From positions 38,250,501-38,314,500 of the forward strand of contig NC_092672.1 of the NCBI RefSeq assembly GCF_964355755.1: a DNA stretch of 64,000 bases, written 5' to 3'. Source of the DNA: Antedon mediterranea (Eukaryota; Echinodermata; Crinoidea; Comatulida; Antedonidae). The notes under the pieces were generated by a model. It had not been told where the DNA came from, did no database searches, and saw only the letters and a program-made list of their open reading frames with translations. Each line of letters starts with the position of its first letter. Positions within the stretch are counted from its first letter, which is position 1. Made by a program: the position numbers and the translations under genes. This document shows, in pieces, positions 11,486-22,974 of the stretch.

Positions 11486-14400
11486 ATGCCCAAGGAAGAC
11501 AGAGACACGTGGAAGTCAAACTATTTCTTAAAAATCATTGTAAGTGAAAATACTGATATAATCACAAGAAGAAAGTAAAGTAGAACATCATAAAAAATAT
11601 GGAAAACTAAGGAAAAAGGTGTAAACTGTCAAGAAAAATTATAACTAGAATGAAGAATTATGTTAAAAAAAACTATATTTCAAGTAGATTTTCTTTTATA
11701 TAAAATGTATTTATGGTATAAGTAAGCCTAGCCTGATAGTCCTTAGATGCTTAATTATGTAATTACACTTACACTTAATGTTTGATGGAAATAGTTTAGG
11801 CTAGTGCCTATTAGATTCCATTTCTAGCCGAAAATAGTTGTCAAGTCTAGACTTAAAGATGTTCACCGAAGAGGCTTGTATTACATATTCAGGCAGAGAA
11901 TTCCAGTGATGTATGACTCTGATGGTAAAAAAGTTGACCCTGCACATAAGATTTCCTCTAAATTTTGGACGATATAGTTTTAAGCTGTGTCCCCTGGTTC
12001 TGATGTGAGACAATTACAAATACATTTTATTTTGCAGCAACTGTTTGATGAATACCCCAAATGTTTCATTGTTGGTGTGGACAATGTCGGTTCCAAGCAG
12101 ATGCAAACCATCCGTATTTCTCTCAGGGGATATGCAGGTAAGATACATTATCTCTTAGTGTACGTGAATTCTGTAATCCGATTGGTCAATATGTATTAGA
12201 TATAATTCCGTATTACGCCCATTTACTCAAGTCAAGCAGATCAGAAGGGTAATACAGTCAACTCTCCCAATACCGGACACCCTTGGGCGGGCATATATTT
12301 TCCGGTTTTTCGAAAGTCCGGTTTCCTGAAAACATATTTTTAAAGTCATCACGTTGTCACCGAATGCTGCCCGGTACAGTCTCCTAGCGTAGGGAAGGCC
12401 TAGGCTAGGCTATGATTGTGTCAATCTAGTTTTAATTAAATAAATACTGATAGGCTAGGCCTACTTTATTAATATTAAGCTACAGTAATTCAATTTACCT
12501 TTTTTAAAAGTTACATTATTTACTGTACCAATAAAACATGTTACAATAGTAAATTATTGTTTCTCAATGTGTTTTTAACGGCAAAAAGGCCTACGTACGT
12601 ACGTACGGTGAACATAATTTCGGTCTGTTTATTGTTTTTCGTGAGCTAGCTAGCAGCAGCAGCATGGGTGAAGGGCTTTGATTGATGCGCATGTGCAGAG
12701 GTGTCATAATCAAATAAAAACGCCCACACCTAGACCACATGTTTTTTAAGCTCCTTTATTTTGACGTAATTTGATAGCAATGATGAAAATTGATTAGGTA
12801 AACGAGCCAAGCAATAATGACACAATAATTAATTGGTAACATTTCAAAGTTTATTAACACTAGTTAAGTCAAGTTCATTCCGTTTACGTTTTGCCATAAT
12901 GATTTCCAAATTTATAATGATGCACATTTTTCCCGTTTTTAGTGAAACATTCCTTTTTAAAGTCCTATTGCAATTGTGAATTTAACAATAATTTAAACAA
13001 AACAAAGACACAGGAATGTAAATTTAACTTTATTAAAAAACAATTCATATGCTAAAAAACAGGGAGTTGTTAACAACTCCCTGCTAAAAACAATAGACAT
13101 TAAGACATAGCGCTTCGATGTGAAAAAGCCCACCGCAGTTCGATACGCAACAAAGCAATTGCCGCCTCGTGGGTTAACAATGAACTGACCTGTCAATCAC
13201 AGTGTAGTGCTCCATGGCAACATTATTTGATCGTACCGCGAAACGTCGCGCACTTCATGCATGGTGAGGGTATGGTTAAAAGCTTTTGTACATTGTGAAT
13301 CCGAGTCAGCGACGACGATGTTACGTTGTTTTCGTAAATATTTGGAGTTTTTTAACCGTCAGTCCGGTTTTCAGATGCTAATTTTCGTGTTTTGTACTTC
13401 ATAATTTGTCCGGATTCCGGAATTGGGTATTCCGGTTTTCATAATAAATTACAGTACATTTAGAATAGGGACAAATTGGGCCCTCCAAAAAAGTCCGGTT
13501 TTTCGTGAATTCCGGTTTTGGGAGAGTCCGGTATTGGGAGAGTTGACTGTATATCCCGTATTACCTGTTTGATGTCTCTACGCGCGCGTTGTTTATGTAT
13601 TGTATTTATTTAACCAAATAAGCTTTTTTATTGTACTCATGTCATTTTATGTAATGTATGCTTTTTAGTACAAGACACATGACTAGTCACTAGTTCTTTT
13701 AAGCAAATAAGCCTTTTTATTGTACTCGTGTCATTTTATGTAATGTATGCTTTTTAGTACAAGACACATGACTAGTCACTAGTTCTTTTAAGCAAATAAG
13801 CCTTTTTATTGTACTCCATGTCATTTTATGTAATGTATGCTTTTAGTACAAGACACATGACTAGTCACTAGTTCTTTTAAGCAAATAAGCCTTTTTATTG
13901 TACTCATGTCATTTTATGTAATGTATGCTCTTAGTACAAGACACGTGACTAGTCACCAGTTCTTTTAAGCAAATAAGCCTTTTTATTTTACTCCATGTCA
14001 TTTTATGTAATGGATGCTTTTTAGTACAAGACACATGACTAGTCACTAGTTCTTTTCTGACATGTTTGTTTTTCTTGACAGTTGTTTTAATGGGAAAGAA
14101 TACAATGATGAGGAAAGCTATCCGTAGTCATCTTGACCAGAACCCATCTCTGGAAAAGTAAGTAATGACGCGATTCTATGTCAGCGTCGTATCAAGCAGT
14201 GTTCTTTTAAATGATGACGTTCACATGAGATCTCATTGCCGCTAAGTGTCAGAGCCAGAAATGGCAGAACCCTCTGGTACTGGTGATGTGCATGATCTAA
14301 AATGCCATGTGCTGTCTGATAAAAATTGACTACTATAAATATTTAATTGAATATATCAACATTTCTGTTTGCGATACCAAAAATTCTATCTAAATTGACT

Positions 14401-17400
14401 GATATTTTTTTTAATGGTTAAACTTATCTTAACATTTTGACTGCCAAACACGAAGATATTCGTTTTTGGAAACACAACGCTTGACTGCCAAACACGAAGA
14501 TCTTCGTTTTTCGCGTTTTTTTTCCGAAATCCGGTAGATAGGTTAATTATTGGTATATACAGTCGACTCCGCCTAAGTCGAATTCGCGTAAGTCGAAAAA
14601 TCGCGAAAGTCGAATTTTTAGGAAAGTCCCAATTCTTTCCCATACATTACTGTGTAATTTTTATTTCTAAGTTGAAATTCGTCTCTAAGTCGACGTCTTT
14701 TTGCGGTCCGAATACACACATTCTTTAGTGATTTATATCGTATAAGTCGAAGTCACAAATTACGCGGCAACAACGCGCTAAAAAAGCCGATGAAACGTAC
14801 GTAATTCGATAAACAAACAGAAGGGATAATGTGGGACCATATCGGTTCTCTCAAGCAGGTTGTATAGTATAGGCGGCGTCCTACAACTCGCGCTAGTGTA
14901 TAGTGTATGAGTTGATTCAGAGTTGAGAACTTGAGCGGCATTTTGTGGGTACCTATTTTGTGCTAGACAGATGGCAATAAACAATGGATACCGATTTCGA
15001 ATAAGAACCGAAATGTATTTATTATACGTTTTTGTATTGTTTTGGGAAAATACAGTTTATCATTGCCGATAAAGAGGCTTAGCATTTATTAGGCCTAGCT
15101 AGCTAGCTAAGCAAACTCTATTCAAGAAGGCTCATCGCGTGGGCCGCGACAGGGCAGGGTCCACTAGGCCTAGCCATAGCGCGGCTAGTGAGTGAGCCTA
15201 GGCCTAGCATTTTTTTGGGAAATCTGTAAGTCGAAGTTCGCGTAACTCGAATTTTTATACCGGTCCCATTAGATTCGACTTAGGTGGAGTCGACTGTACT
15301 ATAAATATGGACACTATATTCGGTCTGGACCGTGAATATTTTACTTTTTGAAAGTAACTAATCTGGTTACGAACGATTGTCAAAATGGTACCTGTCGAAA
15401 TAACATACACCGCGCATCACAGTAGCGAGTACAGCGATGGTTTGGCGCATTGTGTATCGGTCGCGCGCTAGCTATGCTGCCGAAGCATTACAAAGGTTTA
15501 TGTGGATTGGCATGTTTGTTTGTTATCTGAATAAAAAATAATGGATGAATTTTCAATATGAAGTCTTTAATTTTATTATTGTATGTATACCCTAATTGTT
15601 TTGGTGTTTCACTGTAAGTGACCGAGTTTCACGCAACAAACTTGTTTAGAAATGGTATGAATATTATCATCAGTTTACTAGCTAGGCTAGTAGTACTAGG
15701 CTATAGCCTAGGCCTAGTCGTAAAACGGTTCCGGAACAACTTTAGGCCTAGTTAACTAGGCCTGGTGTCTTTACTATGTGGATTTTGGCGAAACATTGAT
15801 GTAAGATTTATGATTTATAAAATGTAATACATTTTTCGATAGTGATAACTTGTTTTTATAGGCCTACCGGTGCCATGTAAGTAACTTTTTCGTTGTTTGT
15901 TGATCTCACCGGGCGATTGTGATATCTTGCACAAAATCGCGAATATCTCGACTTTCTTGCGCGAAACTACGAAAAACTCGAAAAGTGGGTTACTTTCATT
16001 TTACTATTACGACTTACATATTGCGATTTGAAAATCGTTCTTGGTACCATTGTAAAGCTAAAATCTTTATGATTATTACCTCCGCCAAGGAGGTTATGTT
16101 TTCACCCCTGTATGTTTGTGTTTGTGTGTGTGTCTGTGAACAGCCTGGAAGCCACAGTTTTTATCCGATTCTAACCAAATTTGGACACAATGATCTATGC
16201 CCAAAAAGCTTGGACGAGTTTGAATTTGAGGGGGAAAGGTCATAGGTCAAGGTCACAACTAACAAAAAAACTATTTTACTGCCTAGAGACCACAGTTTTG
16301 ATCTGATTGTCACCAAACTTAGCCACAATGATCAATGACACATCATATAATTGTGGTTAAATTTTGAAGGGTCAGGGTCAAAGATCAAGGTCCACAAAAA
16401 AAAAAAAAACGAAATAAAAAAATAATAAAAAAAAAAACCTCAGTGGGACTTGAACCAGCGATCTCAACTGTGAGAGGCTGGATACATAACCATTACACCA
16501 CACTGTCATCCACAACTTTGTAGTGTGCAGTTAACATATTTACACTTAGAACTAATAAAAAAATATTCTGGGGGCATTTTATGTAGGGGAATTTTACAGT
16601 AGGCGGAGGTTTGTACTCTCGGAGTACCCTCTAGTTTTAGTCTAAATTACATGTATATCAGATCACATACATAGTTTCAATCAGCTTTAATAAAAACATC
16701 GAATTGGGCTATAAACGCTGGCGGTGGCAGTTTCTAACTGGAAAAACCTCTGGCAGTCAAAGTGTTAAACTATCTATTATTTCTTTTCTGAAAATCGATA
16801 GACTTCTGCCATATATCAAGGGAAATGTTGGATTCGTTTTCACAAAGCTTGAACTCAGTGACATCCGTGACAGGATTGTTGATAACAAGGTTGCCGCTCC
16901 TGCCAAGGCAGGTGCCATCGCCCCAGTCAATGTCCGTGTTCCAGCACAGAACACCGGTCTTGGACCAGAGAAGACTTCTTTCTTCCAGGCTTTGTCTATT
17001 CAGACAAAAATTGCCAGGGGAACAATTGAAATTTTGGTAAGTGACATTTTTGCCACATTAATTTATTTCCTTCTAAATATGGTTGAAGAAACAGTTCTTT
17101 TAAATGATGATATTCACATGAGATTTCATTGCCGCTAAGTGTCAGAGCCAGAAATGGCAGAACCCTCTGGTACTGGTGATGTGCATGATCTAATTTGCCT
17201 TGTGCTGTCTGATAAAATTTGATCATTTTTTTAAAAATTATATATTTTTTACCATACCATTTAGACCACACTTTGCTACCAAAAATGCTCAAGGCGCTTT
17301 TGAATGCTTGTAGTATGCTATCACCTCACAATAAAAACAATAAAATTGCGAATTTAAAATGGAAATTTTGAAGCATTCTTCACATGTTACACACCTGTGT

Positions 17401-20400
17401 GATATGTTCATGTTTGTTGTTTTCATATAGAGTGAAGTCCATCTGATTAAAAAAGATGAGAAGGTTGGAGCTTCTGAAGCAACTCTGTTGAACATGTTGA
17501 AGATCTCTCCTTTCTCATATGGTCTCAAGATCATGCAAGGTTAGTCCAGCCTAGAGTTTGATATGATATTTGTTATCTTCAGAAATTTATAAAACTGTTT
17601 GTTTTTCATCCCTTTGTATTGGCAGTTGACGAAGATTGTCTAAATTCTAGATAATAACTTTCGACAATTGTATATATTTTAGTGTTTGAGGCAGGAACAG
17701 TGTTCGATCCGTCCATCTTGGACATCACCGATGATGACCTTATCCAGCGCTTCATGGAGGTAAGTTGTACTGATCTTGGGAAACCAATAAATACTACTTA
17801 ACTTACATTAAAGAATAATGCTAAGATATGATATGGTAGTTTATCGAAGCATTGGCAGGGGTTGGCATTGAATAACCTAATGTATGGCTCGTAAAATGCT
17901 TCGTAAAGAAATTGAATGTTACTCATTCACAGGGAAAGGATTGATACCTTTCTTTGTATTTAACTCGTTCAAACAATAATATGTTGTGATGTAATTTAAA
18001 ATCTGGCTAAAGCTCTGTTTACACTATCAAACTAATTTGACAACAAATATGGTAGTGATATGACATGTCCATATATGGGCACATCACATTTGTTTTGTCG
18101 CATAAAGTTTGATAGTGTAGACAGAGCTTAAAGCTTAGGAATAAATTATGTGCACAAATAAAAATTTCTGATGCGAGGTATCAATGTCATTAGCATTCTG
18201 AATATTCATAACTACAGCTTTATGATATATTTATCCAATCTTGTGTTTTTGTAGGGAGTACGAAACATTGCAAGTGTAAGTCTTAAGATTGGTTATCCAA
18301 CAGTGGCTAGCGTTCCTCATTCCATTATCAATGGCTTTAAGAATGTCCTTGCCATTGCTTGTGCAACTGAGATCGAGTTCAAGGAAGCTGAATCTGTAAG
18401 TTGTCCTAAGATTACCTTCAATGTTTCATTACATATCTTTTTATTGTCAAAATGTAAAAAAATAATAATTACATTTCTCCGAGTGAAATGGTCCGTTTGT
18501 AGCTATTGTCTCCTTTAATTCGTGTAGTCAGGGATGTGAATATTCAGCCGTTTTAATCAATTGTAATACCTTTCATAAATTGCCAGGCCTCGAATTTGGG
18601 GATTTTAGGGGCAAGGCCATTTGGCCTCCGGTTTTCATTGATTTTAGGGGCACCAAGGCCAAATGGGAGGGCACCAAGACCATTTGTTTTAAATCGAAGG
18701 GGCACCAAGGCCAAAATTAAAAAATATTGTAATAACTAGGCCAAAATTAAAAAATAGCTTGTTTCCGGTTAAGGGAGGAATTTAAAAAAAAAAAAAAAAA
18801 AATTCTACCCGCAAAATGTTTTGGGGATTTCCCCCTATTCATCAGATTGCGTAGTAGTAGTAGTGGGACTGTCTACAATACATCTTTTTGTATTTCATAT
18901 AAATATTACGTGTATTTACGATCCATATAAATAATAAATAGGTACGATGTTCAGCGTTTATAGTTTACCGTCCTGTGTTGAATGTTTCGTTTAGTTTCAA
19001 ATAATGCGATAAAAAGGCACGTGAAGCCAACCAAGGAACCCCAAAGCTACTCAGCCTTACTTAGCTATAGCAGCCGACGGAGAAAACATGATACAAAAAC
19101 AATTTGTTTGTAGGCCTTACCTACAACTATTCATACACAGAGTGTTTACCACGGTAAAAATCAAGCCAATGACATTATGTAGTAGAATATAAATTATAGT
19201 TATTTTCCGAGTTTCGATTTCTGAAGCTTTTTTGTTAGTATAATCCATATTTATAAGAATTCAAAACACGGACGGACACCGACCCCTTTCTCTCTCTCTC
19301 TGTTTAGCCGGCCTTCTGCACGTGTATTGTGGACTATACCATTTCCTTGAGTTCGGTAAAAACGCGTTTGGTAATTTAGTGTACGACGTTGTTAAACAAG
19401 ATTTTTCGATGATCTGTCTGCTGGATTATTGTGGTGGGTGCGATAAAATATAAATATGATATACCAGGGCTGCAAATTAACTTTTTTACTTGGTAGCACT
19501 ATCAAATTTGTATGATGGCTCATAATAATTTTTGGTAGCACCACCAATTTTTTTAGTAGCACCTTTTCATCGACATCTAACCCCCTTCCCTCAAACCCCA
19601 TCCGCGCAGATCCGTTTTTTAGTGGGGGGGGGGGGGTATAAAAATGAAATACAGTACAACCTTAGGCTGGGGGTCAGGGGGCCGCCAATGGCCCCGCTTT
19701 GGGGGGGGGGGGATTTTTGAGTAATTATAGGTTGTTTCAATCGATTTCTGAGCACATAAAAATTCAGCACTGAAGAATTCAATTAATTTGGGTTATGCAC
19801 ATTTAGGCACTGGTCCTGATGCGCCACTTATATTCACGCAAGATCTATTATTTTTACGGTACAGAAAGAAATTACTGCTTTGTATATACGCGTAACCTTT
19901 CGTAGCCTACGCGTAAATAGATCGTAGGTCATTGTTCGCTAAACCATGGAGGAAAAAATTTCCTCCATGGCTAAACATATCCTGTAATTTCCAAAGTATT
20001 GTTCGTTGCCATGCCTACGATTTTATGATAATATCTACGCGTCGATCGTACGGTGGTTCGTAGGGTTAGTAATTTGTAAACACCAATGTCATCGCCTTTA
20101 GTTGTTAGGAGCATAAACAATGGAAAAATTGCCAAAATTGTTGGCTAATTAAAATCCTAGACGTTAATTTTTGTAGCCGACCTACACATCGGTTGTCCTA
20201 ATTTGGCAGGACATCCGCTGACGAGATGAAATCGGGCCCGAGGCCCTCTGAGCTCACGCAGAGAGAGTTTCGGCGGCAATCCTACCTTGGTTTAGCGAAT
20301 TATAAAAACAACACCTTGGCTAGGACACCAACAAAATATATGCAAAATAAATATATATTCCATGTTAAGATTTAACATAGGCCTTTGTAAATTATTATTA

Positions 20401-22829
20401 CGACAAAAGACCCGACCAGAATTTGGAGGGGAAAAACGTGCGAACCGTGGGAACAGTTTAGAGCTGTATTACGTTTCATGTGACGCAAAATTCAGGTACA
20501 CTGTTTTGTAGCCACCCCCTCGTACCGAGTAAAAAAAACATGCGAGAGGTTTGCGGTGGTAAAACAGAGTATCGCGTTTCATGACATGTGACCAAAAAAC
20601 TAGGTCTGTATTAATTACGGTCTTCTGTCGGCAGTCTTTTTGAGCGACCGATTGAACGTTCTGATACTATATTTAGAATGAATTGTTTACGATCTTTTTG
20701 TTTGCATGTTTCTGGATCGACTGGACGTTCGCTATATTATTTTTATTAGTTGGCATAGTTCATTGTGTTGGATCGTGTCTCTACGTTTACATTGTGGGAA
20801 ATTTATATTCGCCGTTGAGAGTAAAAACACACGAATGAAATATTTACGAATAAAAACTATTATATTATATATTTCATAGTAATGTACAAATTGGTCCTCC
20901 TCCGCCAGTCAAAAATAACACATTAAATAATAATTTTCACACCTTGTTACTTACTAAGAACATCGTGAGGTTGTTTATTGAGGTTACTAACGAAGCCAAA
21001 CAATGTAACCTACAAAGCCAACAACGTAGCCCGTTTTATCTACGAAGCTACTTCGTAGGAAAAGTTGCGGTATTTTCTCTGATATATAATTTTCGATAAT
21101 CAGAATCTGGAATAAAGTATTAAATCTACTGATAAACAATACTGCTGTTTAATCTATATAATATATATTATTATATATATCATTAATTACATTATTTATT
21201 AATCATGATATAACCATTTATACTGCCTAAAAAATGCTGATGACTGCGCGGCGACAATCCTTTGTATCTACCGCGCCCGCCCTGGCTAACTTCTGTGTAC
21301 GGCGGTACAATTGATTTTAGATTCCTTCTTTAAAACGGAGGTGATTTTCCACGAGGGTTGTGTCGTCCGCGCGTCACACTGGGCTGTGTGTTTGGTGTCC
21401 TTTTGTGTGATTGGGTAAGGCAGCATGCAATAAATTGACGAACTTCCAATCACAACGAGTGTAAAATGTTTAGGGGCTTTTTACGCTTGAATGAACCTGA
21501 CTCCTTTGCGGTGGCGGTCCGTAGTAGAGAGATTAAATTACAGAGTGTTTGAAATAGGGAAAACACACCCGACTTCAATTTGAAACAACTCGCACAAGCA
21601 GACGATCTTGTCGCGCTATGCGCGACCTATTCTGTTTCTTTAGTCGCAAACAGAAAAATTAGGTCGCAAATGCGACCAAATACCCCTTAATTTGCAGCCC
21701 TGTATACTTCCAACGATCTTCGAGTTGAGGTGCAGGTTTAACTTTGGTGCTAAAAGTAAACACCCCTAATTTTACACGTATAATGGACTACACCATGCAG
21801 GAACGCACATGGTATTTTCTTATCAGAGGGTGCGTGTACGTCAAAAGGAATTGTTTTTCCAATGATCCGATCCTTCGCGTACGGACGTACGTCGACGCGT
21901 GTGTGTGAAATTTCTTATCAGAGGGTGCGTGTGCGTCAAATAGAATTGTTTTCCTAATGAATTGAATTGCGTGTGTTCGACCGGATCGGTGGCGGGAGGA
22001 TAGGCTAGGAGTGCGTGTAATATCGAAGGCGGCTAGCTCGATTATTGAGGTGGGGTGGTGCGACTTTAATACTTTCAGTAACCTCCGATCGAGGAACGTT
22101 TTTAGCTTGATTATTAAAAGTGTACATGTATTTTAATGTACTATCTATATCATGATTTACCACGCACGGCGGCCGGGATGATATTGTTTTGGTTACAAAA
22201 TGTTCGATGTTTTGTTTACTGTTTGTGTATTAATAAATGCGTTTAGGGAAAATCCCCTTGCAACGAAGACCGGCGATAGTTTTGCGTCTCGTCCGAGTCG
22301 TGTAAGCAAATCTTCTTGACATTATTTTCTATCTAATTCAGTGGTTTTTATTGTGGTAAAACTCGGGAAGGGCACTCGCGGCCAACGCAAAAAAAAGGGC
22401 AGGCCAGTAGTGGCCGTGGGTGCTATTCATTTTCGAGGGCATTGAGGCCAACTGGGAGGGCACCGACGGCACTGGCCGCGGTAAAATTCGAGGCCTGAAT
22501 CGCGCAAATCAATTGAGATCATTTTAGTGGGGTAGCCCCTTAATTATGCCCAGTTTCAGCTGAAATTGTTTTATTTGGGTTTAAACCTAGTCTGAATCAC
22601 CCTAAATTGAATGTATAAAATGCAATATTGAAATAGACCTATTTTGTAATCATATAAAATATGATTTTGTTTTGAACAGGCAAAAGCATATTTGGCAGAT
22701 CCGTCTGCCTTTGTTGTGACTGCTGCTCCAGCTGCAGGCGGAGGAGGAGAAGAGAAAAAAGAAGAAACAAAGAAGGAAGAAGAAGAGGAAGAATCTGATG
22801 ATGATATGGGATTTGGTCTTTTTGATTAA
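11486..22829 (+). CDS. RPLP0: 60S acidic ribosomal protein P0 (uL10), eight coding exons
   Basis: Exons 11486-11539, 12038-12137, 14082-14157, 16802-17036, 17431-17539, 17683-17759, 18255-18395 and 22680-22829 join in phase to 313 codons plus stop (human 317). P0 binds the GTPase-associated centre of 28S rRNA and anchors the P1/P2 stalk that recruits elongation factors. Landmarks are an N-terminal [82 protein letters not shown] and [18 protein letters not shown] Gly/Ala and Glu/Lys-rich hinge follows, then the invariant acidic tail ending [10 protein letters not shown], shared with P1/P2 and bound by elongation factors. Introns 3, 4 and 6 contain snoRNA candidates, while introns 2, 3 and 7 hold transposons. 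The first coding exon starts at 11446 behind a T-run acceptor, so 5' UTR splicing is expected. Confidence 0.97.
11801..12013 (-). mobile_element. Non-LTR retrotransposon fragment, RT C-terminal tail
   Basis: In RPLP0 intron 1, antisense, a 70-codon frame contains [17 protein letters not shown] and [17 protein letters not shown], followed by a [12 protein letters not shown]-type ending. This pattern (RxRGH...FF..RV...WNSLP...V..F...LD) is typical of the extreme C-terminus of ORF2 in CR1/Jockey-like LINEs. It is a 5'-truncated dead copy, and its end overlaps the last part of the intron close to the exon 2 acceptor. Confidence 0.65.
12255..13549. mobile_element. Non-autonomous pogo/Tc1-like transposon, 1.3 kb, TA flanks
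   Basis: In RPLP0 intron 2. Ends are inverted copies: cagtcaactctcccaatacc at the left and ggtattgggagagttgactg at the right, each flanked by TA as expected for the Tc1/mariner/pogo superfamily. Subterminal blocks of the form tccggtttttcg / aaaccggaattcacg extend the complementarity. No transposase frame remains. A perfect 24-bp palindrome (cagggagttgtt and its complement) sits inside at 13060-13083. Confidence 0.7.
13612..14055. repeat. Five tandem copies of an 89-bp unit
   Basis: Units begin aagcaaataagcctttttat and contain gtacaagacacatgactagt. They start at about 13612, 13701, 13790, 13879 and 13967 and end shortly before the exon 3 acceptor of RPLP0. Copies differ by single substitutions and 1-bp indels. 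The pieces gtactcatgt and agtacaagac give each unit some internal dyad symmetry. Confidence 0.85.
14205..14324 (+). ncRNA. Candidate box C/D snoRNA, copy 1 (RPLP0 intron 3)
   Basis: A sense-strand segment starting 48 nt after the exon 3 donor. Box C ATGATGA lies at 14211-14217 and box D CTGA at 14316-14319. The flanking tttta and taaaa can pair as a terminal stem. A C'-like gtgatgt occurs internally. The middle can form a hairpin: cagag/ctctg enclosing CCA-GAAA-TGG with a GNRA-type loop. It is 120 nt long and differs at only about six positions from the intron 4 copy, while the surrounding introns do not match. No rRNA target was established. Confidence 0.7.
14560..15296. mobile_element. Non-autonomous pogo/Tc1-like transposon, 0.74 kb, TA flanks
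   Basis: In RPLP0 intron 3. The left end cagtcgactccgcctaagtc and right end gacttaggtggagtcgactg are inverted copies flanked by TA on both sides. Subterminal repeats of gtaagtcgaa type occur near both ends. The terminal motif cagtc-act is shared with the 1.3-kb element in intron 2, suggesting the same superfamily but different families. No open frame of transposase size. Confidence 0.7.
16074..16637. mobile_element. SINE-like or composite repeat with tRNA-like segment
   Basis: Starts attacctccgccaaggaggt and ends with a ggcggaggtttgtactctcg block followed by gagtaccctctagt. The interior has two copies of a short module (gccacagttttt-atc-gatt ... caccaaactt / aaccaaattt). It then has A-rich runs and, on the minus strand at about 16438-16505, a tRNA-like stretch with gtggtgtaatgg (A-box-like) and ggttcaagtcc (B box). 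The tRNA part does not fold into a clean cloverleaf, so I treat it as repeat-derived. Confidence 0.5.
17098..17217 (+). ncRNA. Candidate box C/D snoRNA, copy 2 (RPLP0 intron 4)
   Basis: Box C ATGATGA at 17104-17110, box D CTGA at 17209-17212, and a terminal stem from tttta and taaaa. The core from attgccgctaagtgtcagag through the GNRA-type hairpin to gtgcatgatctaa is identical to the intron 3 copy. Changes cluster just inside box C and in the roughly 12 nt before box D, where a guide sequence would lie (aaaatgccatg versus aatttgccttg). It starts about 60 nt after the donor and ends 213 nt before the next exon. Host gene, orientation, size and motifs all fit an intron-processed snoRNA. Confidence 0.72.
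17845..17978 (+). ncRNA. Candidate H/ACA snoRNA (RPLP0 intron 6)
   Basis: Two hairpins in tandem. The first has a perfect 9-bp closing stem, cgaagcatt (17845-17853) with aatgcttcg (17895-17903), and is followed by AAAGAA (17905-17910), which fits the H box ANANNA. The second is closed by ttgaa(t)/(g)ttcaa (17912-17917 with 17967-17972), has an inner gaaagg/cctttc stem, and is followed directly by ACA at 17973-17975, three nt from the proposed end. Length 134 nt is typical. The internal loops could be pseudouridylation pockets, but I could not assign targets. Confidence 0.68.
18009..18132. repeat. Palindromic MITE, 'agctctg-tctacac' family, copy 1
   Basis: Starts aaagctctgtttacactatc and ends with the complement, gatagtgtagacagagctta, around a core with atatggtagtgatatgacat and catatatgggcacatcac. 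About 125 bp, self-complementary, non-coding. At least seven more copies lie in this window, always intronic or just downstream of genes. Confidence 0.75.
18584..22497. mobile_element. Large TIR element (caggcctcgaa ends) filling RPLP0 intron 7
   Basis: The left end is caggcctcgaattt and the right end is aaattcgaggcctg. Subterminal copies of gggcaccaaggccaaatggg / ggccaactgggagggcacc appear at both ends. Flanks aattgc and aatcgc could be an imperfect 6-bp target duplication. About 1.7 kb of it is interrupted by the nested element 19465-21702. The CAGG...CCTG ends suggest an hAT-like element, but no transposase frame remains. Confidence 0.55.
19465..21702. mobile_element. Nested TIR element (cagggctgcaaattaa ends), 2.2 kb
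   Basis: The left end cagggctgcaaattaa and right end ttaatttgcagccctg are perfect 16-bp inverted repeats. They are directly flanked by TATAC on each side, a 5-bp apparent target duplication. Near the left end are repeated ggtagcac motifs, and near the right end gtcgcaaa/tgcgac motifs. G-runs at 19622-19636 and 19700-19711 are simple sequence. No frame of transposase length. It inserted into the older 18584-22497 element. Confidence 0.65.
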
Positions 22830-22890
22830 TTCTCTCGAAAACTGGTAAAATGTGTAAACTGAGATTACATGCTTCAGGTATTCCTGTATG

Positions 22891-22896
22891 AATAAA
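22891..22896 (+). terminator. RPLP0 polyadenylation signal (AATAAA)
   Basis: AATAAA lies 62 nt after the RPLP0 stop codon, a spacing typical of short ribosomal-protein 3' UTRs. Confidence 0.75.
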
Positions 22897-22974
22897 CCCA
22901 ACAACAATTAACAATTTGTTTTGTGGCTGTCATTTATTTATTTACATTGTTAATATGCATTTACTAAAAAGTCT

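Noticed and set aside
16438-16505. Possible tRNA gene on the minus strand
   Set aside because: A- and B-box-like motifs are present, but the T stem and acceptor stem do not pair well and the segment lies inside a larger repeat.
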